64,000 bases of DNA from Polaribacter marinus (GTDB lineage Bacteria; Bacteroidota; Bacteroidia; Flavobacteriales; Flavobacteriaceae), in the NCBI RefSeq assembly GCF_022662535.1, contig NZ_JAKQYM010000004.1, forward strand, positions 186,001 through 250,000, read 5' to 3'. The notes below the pieces were generated by a model. That model was not told the origin of the DNA. It did not search any database and saw only the letters and a program-made list of their open reading frames with translations. This document shows, piece by piece, positions 27,301-34,445 of this stretch. Position 1 is the first letter of the stretch, and each line of letters begins with the position of its first letter. A program made the translations under genes and the position numbers.

Positions 27301-27308
27301 TATCTTTG
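27301..27308 (+). promoter_or_regulatory. -7 box of rluB
   Basis: TATCTTTG, 15 bases before the ATG at 27324. It also overlaps an in-frame upstream start (27306), ruling that start out. Confidence 0.5.
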
Positions 27309-27323
27309 CAAAAATTTTTTATA

Positions 27324-28157
27324 ATGAATTCAAATAAAAACTCGTCGAGAGGACGACAAGAAGGAAAAAAAAGTACTCCTCTAAGTAGAAAAAACACTAA
27401 AAAAGACTTCAAAAAAGCAAAACCAGCTCCAAAATCGGATGAATCTTCAGGAATCCGTTTAAACAAGTACATTGCCAATTCAGGGGTTTGTTCTCGTAGA
27501 GAAGCAGATACCTATATAGAACATGGTAGTGTAGAAGTAAATGGGAAGTTAGTAACAGAAATGGGGTACAAAGTACAACCAGGGGATGTTGTTAGGTTTG
27601 ACGGAACGTCTATTACTCCAGAGCAAAAAAGATATATTCTTTTAAATAAGCCGAAAAATTATATTACGACCATGGATGATGATCGTGGAAGAAAAACGGT
27701 TATGGAATTAATTGCAAACGCATCAAAAGAAAGAATTTATCCTGTTGGAAGATTGGATAGAAATACAACAGGTTTACTTTTGTTTACGAATGATGGAGAT
27801 TTGGCAAAGAAATTAACCCATCCAAAACACAATGTTCGTAAATTATATCATGCTTCTTTAGATAGAAAGTTAGATTTAAAAGATTTAGAAAAGTTACGAG
27901 GAGAGGTTGTCATAGAAGGTAGAAAAGTATTTATTGATGCCGTTTCTTATGTAGATGGACAACCAAAATCTGAAATAGGTATAGAAATCCATTCAGGAAG
28001 AAACAGAATTGTTCGTAAGATTTTTGAACATGTTGGTTATAAAGTAAATAAACTTGATAGAGTTATTTTTGCTGAATTAACAAAGAAAAATTTACCAAGA
28101 GGAAGATGGAGAGAATTGACAAATCTTGAGTTGAACAACTTATTGATGATGAAATAA
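27324..28157 (+). CDS. rluB: RsuA/RluB-family 23S rRNA pseudouridine synthase
   Basis: Isomerises uridine to pseudouridine in rRNA. A basic, low-complexity N-terminal tail (about 45 residues, Lys/Ser-rich) precedes an S4 RNA-binding domain (IRLNKYIANSGVCSRREAD), then the catalytic GRLDRNTTGLLLFTNDG with its Asp, and GRNRIVRKIFEHVG. RluB versus RluE/RsuA is decided by length and S4 domain, so the symbol is probable. A strong terminator follows. Confidence 0.85.
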   Translation: MNSNKNSSRGRQEGKKSTPLSRKNTKKDFKKAKPAPKSDESSGIRLNKYIANSGVCSRREADTYIEHGSVEVNGKLVTEMGYKVQPGDVVRFDGTSITPEQKRYILLNKPKNYITTMDDDRGRKTVMELIANASKERIYPVGRLDRNTTGLLLFTNDGDLAKKLTHPKHNVRKLYHASLDRKLDLKDLEKLRGEVVIEGRKVFIDAVSYVDGQPKSEIGIEIHSGRNRIVRKIFEHVGYKVNKLDRVIFAELTKKNLPRGRWRELTNLELNNLLMMK

Positions 28158-28175
28158 AAATGCTTATTTAGAATA

Positions 28176-28207
28176 AAAAACCCGAACAATCTGTTCGGGT
28201 TTTTTTA
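28176..28207 (+). terminator. Bidirectional terminator between rluB and hmuY
   Basis: Stem ACCCGAACA/TGTTCGGGT with A-run upstream and T7 downstream; it serves convergent rluB and the HmuY gene. Confidence 0.9.
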
Positions 28208-28227
28208 CTTTAATTCTTAAGAAAATA

Positions 28228-29310
28228 TTATTGCAATAGACTATAAATAAACTTAGGATATCCACGAACACCATCTGCATTTGTAAGTGCTATAAATTGT
28301 AGTTTGTATAAATTACCATCAGTATCATTGATAATGTAAAAAACATTTTCTTTTAAAGAAGGTAAACTACCTGGACCTCCACCATTTCTCCAGCTACTTC
28401 CAATACTACGTTGGTCATCTGTAAAATTTGTAGCAGTAACATCTGCTAAGGTAAAAGTATCATAAGTAAAAGAATCTACATCTGTGTCTATCATATAAAC
28501 TTTAGCATCACCCTTAACATTATTAACAACAAAATCAGAGTATCCGTAAGAACCATATCCAGTAATTTCATTTGTAAAAACGGTAAAATTTAAATCCCAA
28601 TCTTTTTTTGCTGGTTCTACAATAACTTCATTTTCTGTTTTTAAGCTGAAGAAAGTATAATTATAGATTGCATTTTTAGAAATAATTACCTCCTTATGTG
28701 TTGTATCATCTAAATTGGCATATTGTAGTATATAATTATTTCCACTTCTTAAAATTCGTATTTTTTTCCATCCTCTCGAATCATCAGAAATATCTACACT
28801 TCCTGTGGCAGGAGTATCAGTTCCAATTTCATATCCTAAATTTAGTAAATACACATTATTATTAGCATCTGTACTAGAAATTTCGTCAATAGCTGTTTCT
28901 GTTATTGTCCCATAAGGAGAATCTACATAAGCAGTATTTGCAGCATCAAATGTACCAACAGCAACTTTAGGTTGTAGATCTTGTACTTCTGTAGAGCTAG
29001 AAGTAACAGCGTCAATATCTGTTGATGTCAATTTTCCTACAGCCATATATATAGCTCCATTTATTACAACTCTAAAATCTGAACCAGTATAAAAACCTAA
29101 TTCCCATGCGTCTCTTTGTGAAGAAATACTTGTGTTTGTACTTAAGTCTAAGTATACTTGGTTTGGTTGGTTTGGTCCACCAACTTCTGGAGAAACTTCT
29201 GCCCCATCTATTACAATTGTTATGGGCCCTGTTGGAGTATCGTCTTTATCGCAACTCGTAAATGAAAACACAGCTACGCATAAAATAAAAGTTAAAAATT
29301 TGTTTGTCAT
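28228..29310 (-). CDS. HmuY-family heme-binding lipoprotein
   Basis: A 360-residue surface or periplasmic lipoprotein with a lipobox (FSFTSC, C20). Two HmuY-type strand blocks, DAWELGFYTGSDFRVVING and KDWDLNFTVFTN...YSDFVVNN, are visible. HmuY hemophores take heme from host or environmental proteins and pass it to a TonB receptor. The protein contains a single histidine (in DTTHKE), so the bis-His ligation of Porphyromonas HmuY is not possible; Met in IYMAVG and VYMIDT are alternatives. It lies 11 bases after the receptor gene. Confidence 0.85.
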   Translation of the reverse strand: MTNKFLTFILCVAVFSFTSCDKDDTPTGPITIVIDGAEVSPEVGGPNQPNQVYLDLSTNTSISSQRDAWELGFYTGSDFRVVINGAIYMAVGKLTSTDIDAVTSSSTEVQDLQPKVAVGTFDAANTAYVDSPYGTITETAIDEISSTDANNNVYLLNLGYEIGTDTPATGSVDISDDSRGWKKIRILRSGNNYILQYANLDDTTHKEVIISKNAIYNYTFFSLKTENEVIVEPAKKDWDLNFTVFTNEITGYGSYGYSDFVVNNVKGDAKVYMIDTDVDSFTYDTFTLADVTATNFTDDQRSIGSSWRNGGGPGSLPSLKENVFYIINDTDGNLYKLQFIALTNADGVRGYPKFIYSLLQ

Positions 29311-29321
29311 GATTAATGAAT

Positions 29322-31445
29322 TTAAAAATTAAGGTTATATAATAGTTTTAAGTAATAAGAGCGTCCATAGCCCAATAGTAAAGAGTTGTTGTTAGAAGAA
29401 TGTGTTCCTCCTGAATTTACGCTACTAACATTTACATTAGTAACATCAAATAAATTTCTTCCGCCTAAAGTGGCTTGAATGTTATTGTTAAAGAAAGATT
29501 TTTTTATGGAAGCATCTAACCAATTATATGCACTTGTAGTTGATTTAGAAAAAATAGCATTTCCTTCTGTATCTACACCAGAGGCAGTATAGTTTTGTTG
29601 GCTTCCATTGTGTTTAAATAGCAAGCTGATTGCTGTTTGCCATTTTTTTATTTTGTAGTTTACACTAGTGTTTAGTTGAAAGGAGTACAGGAAATCATTT
29701 TCTGCATTTACTTCATTGTTTGCAATTCTAGAAACACCTTGTAAATTAGCACCTAAGTTAAAGGTCCAATTATCTTTTTTGATGCTATTTTCGGAAGTAA
29801 TTCCCCATAATTTATAAGCATCAATATTGATATACTGATATTGTAAGGGAGAAGCATTTACAATTGCTAAATCTATTTTATCTACTACATCTAAATAACT
29901 AAATTTGATTGTATTTAATAGTGAAGTATTATTAATATAGCTATATTTTTTTAAGTTGATGAATGCTGTAAATCCGTTTTCTGGGTTTAAATTTTCATTA
30001 CCTCTTACATCATGGTTTGAATCTACGAAGTAGTAATATAATTCCTCAAAATTGGGGGTTCTATAAGATGTACCAATATTTCCTCTTAACTCAAATCCGT
30101 TATTCATTAAATAACGCGCACTTAAAGAAGCTAATAATTTCGATTTAAATAAAGAGTTGTATTCGTACCTTATTCCTGGTCTTAATAGAAATGCTTCTGA
30201 AACTTTAAATTCTGATGAACCAAAAAAAGCATAATTTTCTTGGTTTTGTGTTTTATCTTTTTGTGTAACATCTCCAGATGCCTGTGTGTCAAAACCACTT
30301 ATTATTTTTGTTTCGTAACCTAATTGAAAGTTGAAAGAATTACTTTTTATAAGATTATTGATGCTTCCTTTAGAAAAGAAAACTTTACTTGATTGGTAAA
30401 TTTCATCTGTTTCATTACTTCTTTCTTTACTTAAAATATAGTAATTAAACTCGTTCAAGTATCGCTTTTGTTGTTGGTATGAGAGAGCAATATTATAATT
30501 TGCTCCAGAGTTTAAATTACCTATTAGATTTACATTATTTACAAATCTATTTGTTTTAAATATTTTATCGGTTGCCGAAGGATTACTTGTTTGTGATCCT
30601 GTATCTATATTAGCTCTTACAGATGAGTCTGAGTAGTTGATTAACTCATTAAAATATTCAAACTTATAAGAAAGTTTAAAGTTTTCTTTTTTATATTGTA
30701 ATAGCGCATTGGTGTTGTTTTGTGTTTTTGGTAACCAATCATAACCTCTTAATCCATCATTTTGGTAATGGTTTTGACCTTTTCTACCATTGTAAAATCC
30801 AGCGAATTGATTTCTATTAAAACCTATTCTAGCAAACCAATTTTTATTAATAGTATTTGCAATATTTGTAGCCTGTATGTGCCTTCCTTTATCAAACCAA
30901 TCATATTCATTACTTACGGTTTCTTCTTGTAGCGAAGTCTGAATTTTCCATTTTGTTTTAATTGAATTTTTTGTAATAATATTTATGACTCCAGATACAG
31001 CATTGGCACCATATTCTACTCCCATAGCACCTTCTACAATCTCAATACGCTCTACATTGTCTAAGTTTATTTGAGTTAAATCGATGTTATTTCCTAATCC
31101 GTTGTCGCTTACCAAAGGAATATTATCAACTAAAATATTGAAGTATTGAGAGTTTAAGCCAAAAAAAGAAATGGTTGATTTTCCTGTTTGAGAACTCGGA
31201 ATAACAGTTAAATTTAAATTGAAGTTTAATAAATCTGCTAAATTATTAGCAGCCTGATTTTCTATTTGTTCTCTTTTAATAACAATTACATTATGAACAG
31301 ATTTTTTTATTGATTTAGGATTGTATTGCCCAGTAATTACTACTTCTTCTAAAACAGTAGTTTTTGTTGTGTCTATTTTTTTTTGACTAAAAAGAGTAAT
31401 AGTGAAAAGTAAAAATACAGTTGCAATCTTTTTATTTAGAAACAT
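29322..31445 (-). CDS. TonB-dependent outer-membrane receptor (HmuR-like)
   Basis: A 707-residue receptor: signal peptide (MFLNKKIATVFLLFTITLFS), plug domain with LEEVVITGQYNPK, LADLLNFN, RIEIVEGAMGVEYGANAVSGVINI, then a 22-strand-type barrel ending in aromatic residues (LYNLNF). The segment SYRTPNFEELYYYF followed by NENLNPENG resembles the FRAP/NPNL region of heme receptors. Pairing with HmuY supports heme or heme-like substrate uptake, energised by TonB-ExbBD encoded elsewhere. Confidence 0.88.
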   Translation of the reverse strand: MFLNKKIATVFLLFTITLFSQKKIDTTKTTVLEEVVITGQYNPKSIKKSVHNVIVIKREQIENQAANNLADLLNFNLNLTVIPSSQTGKSTISFFGLNSQYFNILVDNIPLVSDNGLGNNIDLTQINLDNVERIEIVEGAMGVEYGANAVSGVINIITKNSIKTKWKIQTSLQEETVSNEYDWFDKGRHIQATNIANTINKNWFARIGFNRNQFAGFYNGRKGQNHYQNDGLRGYDWLPKTQNNTNALLQYKKENFKLSYKFEYFNELINYSDSSVRANIDTGSQTSNPSATDKIFKTNRFVNNVNLIGNLNSGANYNIALSYQQQKRYLNEFNYYILSKERSNETDEIYQSSKVFFSKGSINNLIKSNSFNFQLGYETKIISGFDTQASGDVTQKDKTQNQENYAFFGSSEFKVSEAFLLRPGIRYEYNSLFKSKLLASLSARYLMNNGFELRGNIGTSYRTPNFEELYYYFVDSNHDVRGNENLNPENGFTAFINLKKYSYINNTSLLNTIKFSYLDVVDKIDLAIVNASPLQYQYINIDAYKLWGITSENSIKKDNWTFNLGANLQGVSRIANNEVNAENDFLYSFQLNTSVNYKIKKWQTAISLLFKHNGSQQNYTASGVDTEGNAIFSKSTTSAYNWLDASIKKSFFNNNIQATLGGRNLFDVTNVNVSSVNSGGTHSSNNNSLLLGYGRSYYLKLLYNLNF

Positions 31446-31462
31446 TCTTAATAATTTTTTTG

Positions 31463-31470
31463 CAAATATA
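31463..31470 (-). promoter_or_regulatory. -7 box of the receptor-hmuY transcript
   Basis: Minus-strand TATATTTG, 17 bases before the receptor ATG at 31445. The dyad at 31474-31498 lies immediately upstream. Confidence 0.55.
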
Positions 31471-31473
31471 TTG

Positions 31474-31498
31474 TTTATTTTTAATCAGTCTAAATAAA
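31474..31498. promoter_or_regulatory. Candidate metal/heme operator between divergent promoters
   Basis: TTTATTTTTA-ATCAG-TCTAAATAAA: a dyad with 8 of 10 arm positions paired and outer 7-bp arms perfect (TTTATTT/AAATAAA). It fills the spacer between the two opposed -7 boxes, where one repressor could block both arms of the locus. Fur is a guess; no consensus was searched. Confidence 0.4.
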
Positions 31499-31503
31499 TT
31501 TTA

Positions 31504-31511
31504 TATTTTTG
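31504..31511 (+). promoter_or_regulatory. -7 box of the DUF6607-ankyrin-DUF2271-PepSY transcript
   Basis: TATTTTTG, 42 bases before the ATG at 31554. It overlaps an upstream in-frame TTG (31509) that is therefore rejected as a start. Confidence 0.5.
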
Positions 31512-31553
31512 TCAAAAATTATTTTAACCTATAAAAATCAAATAAATCGTAAA

Positions 31554-32459
31554 ATGAATAAATTATTATTAAGCAGTTTACTATTCGTAATTGCTATTTC
31601 AGTTAGTGCACAAAGCAAAAAAACAAAAGATCAAAATGCCATAAAAGAGATGTGTGGTTGTTTTGAGGTAACCTTCAACTTTGCAGAAACTTTTAATTAT
31701 AGTAAAGATTCTACATACAAACCTTCTAAAACAAAAGTGGATAAAGGTTTAGAATGGGCTGGATTAGTAGAAGATGGAAAAAACAAAATTTCAATTCAAC
31801 ATATTTTACAAGTTGGTAATCCTGCAAAACCAATAATTGTTAAACATTGGAGACAGGATTGGATGTATGAAAACACAAATTTTTACATATATAACGGAGA
31901 TAATAACTGGGCTTTTGAAAAGAAAGATAAGAAAGAAGTAAAAAAACAATGGACACAAAAAGTGTATCAAGTAGATGATAGTCCACGTTATGAAGGTTCA
32001 GGAACTTGGGTGCATGTTGATGGGAAAAGTTATTGGGAGAATACCACAACAGCTCCTTTACCTAGAAGAGAATACACCAAAAGAAGTGATTATAACATCA
32101 CTTTAAGAGGGAATAGACATGAAATTACCAGTTATGGTTGGGTACATGATCAGGATAATAGTAAGCTAATTCGTGAAAAAGGAAAAGAAGATGTGGTTTT
32201 AGCGAAAGAAAAAGGATACAATACCTATGTAAGGGTTGCTGATAGTAGATGTAAAGCGGCTTCAGATTGGTGGAAAGCAAACAATAATAAATGGAAATTG
32301 GTTAGAAATAAATGGGATGAGGTTTTTAATAGAAATACAAATTTAACACTTCAAACCAAAGTAAATAACAAACCACTTTACAAACACTTATTTTCTGATA
32401 AAGTTGTAGAAGAGAAAGAAATGAATGAAATAATTGAATCATTTGTAAAAAAGAAATAA
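31554..32459 (+). CDS. DUF6607 family exported protein
   Basis: A 301-residue protein with a signal peptide (MNKLLLSSLLFVIAISVSAQS). Family marks I recognise are KEMCGCFEVTFNFAETF, KHWRQDWMYEN and NDSPRYEG-type segments (here VDDSPRYEGSGTWVHV). CGC near the mature N-terminus and several Trp and His residues are notable, but no catalytic function is known to me. It is first in the right arm of the heme locus; its stop and the next ATG overlap by one base (TAATG). Confidence 0.78.
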   Translation: MNKLLLSSLLFVIAISVSAQSKKTKDQNAIKEMCGCFEVTFNFAETFNYSKDSTYKPSKTKVDKGLEWAGLVEDGKNKISIQHILQVGNPAKPIIVKHWRQDWMYENTNFYIYNGDNNWAFEKKDKKEVKKQWTQKVYQVDDSPRYEGSGTWVHVDGKSYWENTTTAPLPRREYTKRSDYNITLRGNRHEITSYGWVHDQDNSKLIREKGKEDVVLAKEKGYNTYVRVADSRCKAASDWWKANNNKWKLVRNKWDEVFNRNTNLTLQTKVNNKPLYKHLFSDKVVEEKEMNEIIESFVKKK

Positions 32460-33931
32460 TGAAAAATTCATATAAAGCAACAGTACTTTTTTTCTTAATA
32501 AGCATATCCGCTTTGGGTCAAAAATCAAATATTTTTCATCAGAGGAGTTTTTGGAAAACAAATCCAAGTATAGAAATTGTAAATCAAAAAATTGCAGAAG
32601 GAAACGATGTTTCTGCTTTTAATAATAATGCTTTCGATGGTGTGATGTATGCTATTTTAGAAAAAGTAGATAATAAAACCATCAAATACCTTTTAACTAA
32701 AAAAGGAAATGAAGTCAATAAATTAACACACGATGGAAGGACCTATATTTTTTGGGCTGCTTATAAAGATAATTTAGAAATAATGAAACACCTTATTTCT
32801 AAAGGTGCAAAAATAGATGTGGTTGATACGCATGGAAATACATTTATGAATTTTGCAGCCTCTTCAGGACAGTTAAATTTAGATTTGTACAAGTATAGTT
32901 TTAAGGTAGGGGCAAACATCACCAAAGAGAAAAATCATGATGGGGCAAATGCTTTATTATTGATTGCTTCACATTTAAAAGACTTTAAAATTGTAGAGTA
33001 TTTTATTTCTAAAGGAGCATCATTAAAAGATAAAGACAATGACGGAAATGGGCTTTTTGAATATGCAGCAAAAGGAGGAAATACACACTTCTTAAAAATC
33101 CTTTTAAATAAAGGGATTGATAAAGGGAAAAATGCTATGTTATTTGCAAGCCAAGGATCTCGAAATAAAAAAAACACATTAGAAACATATCAGTTTTTAG
33201 AAAAAAACGGAGTAAAATTAAATGTAGTTGACTCTAAAAATAGAAATCCACTTCATTTTATTGCTAGAAATAATAAAGAGATTAGGGTTTACAAATACTT
33301 TATTGATAAAGGTGTTGATGTAAACCTCCAAGATGAAGAAGGAAATTCTCCTTTTATAAATGCAGCAAGTAGTAGCACTTTAGAGGTAATCAAGTTTTTG
33401 TCTAAATATGTTAAGAATATTAACTTAAAAAATAAAAAAGGACTTACTGCTTTGACCAATGCTGTTCATAGAAATTCTGTAGATGTTGTTGAGTTTTTAT
33501 TAGAAAAAGGTGCAGATATTACTACTACAGATAAAGAGGGGAATACACTTTCATATTATTTAATTAATAATTTTAGTACAAAGAAACCAGAAGTATTTGA
33601 GAATAAACTAAAAGTGTTAGAAAAGAATGGACTTGTTGTAAATAAGCTTCAGAGTTCAGGAAATACCTTATTGCATATTGCAACTCAAAAAAACAATTTA
33701 GCATTATTAAAAAGATTAGCTTCTTTTAAAATTGATGTAAATACAAAGAATAAAAAAAATCTGTCGGCATTGCAAATTGCTGTAATGAAAGCAAAAGATG
33801 TTAAAATTATAAAGTATTTGCTAAGTATTGGTGCAGATAAAAGTGTAAAAACAGATTTTGAAGAATCTATTTTTGATTTGGCATCAGAAAATGAATTATT
33901 AAAAAAGCACAACATTAATTTTTTGAAATAA
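32459..33931 (+). CDS. Exported ankyrin-repeat protein
   Basis: A 490-residue protein that begins with a signal peptide (MKNSYKATVLFFLISISALG) and then carries roughly a dozen ankyrin repeats of about 33 residues. Examples are DGRTYIFWAAYKDNLEIMKHLISKGA, here spanning about 91-116, and similar units ending VEFLLEKGADI and KFLSKYV. Ankyrin repeats are protein-interaction modules and usually cytosolic; an exported one next to a receptor and reductase suggests a periplasmic scaffold, which is inference. Some repeats are degenerate. Confidence 0.85.
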   Translation: MKNSYKATVLFFLISISALGQKSNIFHQRSFWKTNPSIEIVNQKIAEGNDVSAFNNNAFDGVMYAILEKVDNKTIKYLLTKKGNEVNKLTHDGRTYIFWAAYKDNLEIMKHLISKGAKIDVVDTHGNTFMNFAASSGQLNLDLYKYSFKVGANITKEKNHDGANALLLIASHLKDFKIVEYFISKGASLKDKDNDGNGLFEYAAKGGNTHFLKILLNKGIDKGKNAMLFASQGSRNKKNTLETYQFLEKNGVKLNVVDSKNRNPLHFIARNNKEIRVYKYFIDKGVDVNLQDEEGNSPFINAASSSTLEVIKFLSKYVKNINLKNKKGLTALTNAVHRNSVDVVEFLLEKGADITTTDKEGNTLSYYLINNFSTKKPEVFENKLKVLEKNGLVVNKLQSSGNTLLHIATQKNNLALLKRLASFKIDVNTKNKKNLSALQIAVMKAKDVKIIKYLLSIGADKSVKTDFEESIFDLASENELLKKHNINFLK

Positions 33932-33940
33932 AATTTAAAA

Positions 33941-34435
33941 ATGAAAACAAACAAAAACTTACTAATTATCCCTTTATTTTTATTTACAATAGTGGCGTTA
34001 TTTAGTTTTAAAAAGTATAGCGAAAGTTCTGCTTACAAATGTATGATACAAATGAAAAATTATACAGGAGAAGGAGCTTATGTAGTAATTTCTTTGTTAA
34101 CCCCTAAAGGGGAATATGAGGAGACTTTGTATGTACAAGGTGATGATGATGAATGGTACTTTGATATTACAGAGTGGTGGAGTTTTCAAGGTAAAAAAAG
34201 AGCCGATATAGATGCTATTACCGGTGCAACAATTAGTGGTGGTCAACGTAGTATTAGTGTTATTAGAATTGATAATGACAAGTTAAATAAAGGATATAAA
34301 ATCCGTTTTGAAACCGCTGTAGAAGATCAAGAATATCATAAAGATGATGTAGAATTTGAGTTGACATCAGAAAACATAAAGTCTAAAATTGAAGGAAAAG
34401 GCTTTATCCGATATGTGAGAATGTTGCCACAATAA
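33941..34435 (+). CDS. DUF2271 protein with covalent-flavin-like motif
   Basis: A 164-residue protein with one N-terminal membrane or signal segment (about 8-24) and a periplasmic beta domain containing YVVISLLTPKGEYEETLYV and the DUF2271-type WWSFQGK region. Residues 91-97 read DAITGAT (T97 encoded at 34229-34231), the pattern at which ApbE attaches FMN in NqrC/RnfG-type domains. DUF2271 proteins are commonly next to PepSY proteins, as here, 10 bases upstream. No ApbE gene is in the window. Covalent flavinylation is inference. Confidence 0.78.
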   Translation: MKTNKNLLIIPLFLFTIVALFSFKKYSESSAYKCMIQMKNYTGEGAYVVISLLTPKGEYEETLYVQGDDDEWYFDITEWWSFQGKKRADIDAITGATISGGQRSISVIRIDNDKLNKGYKIRFETAVEDQEYHKDDVEFELTSENIKSKIEGKGFIRYVRMLPQ

Positions 34436-34445
34436 AAATTAAAAA

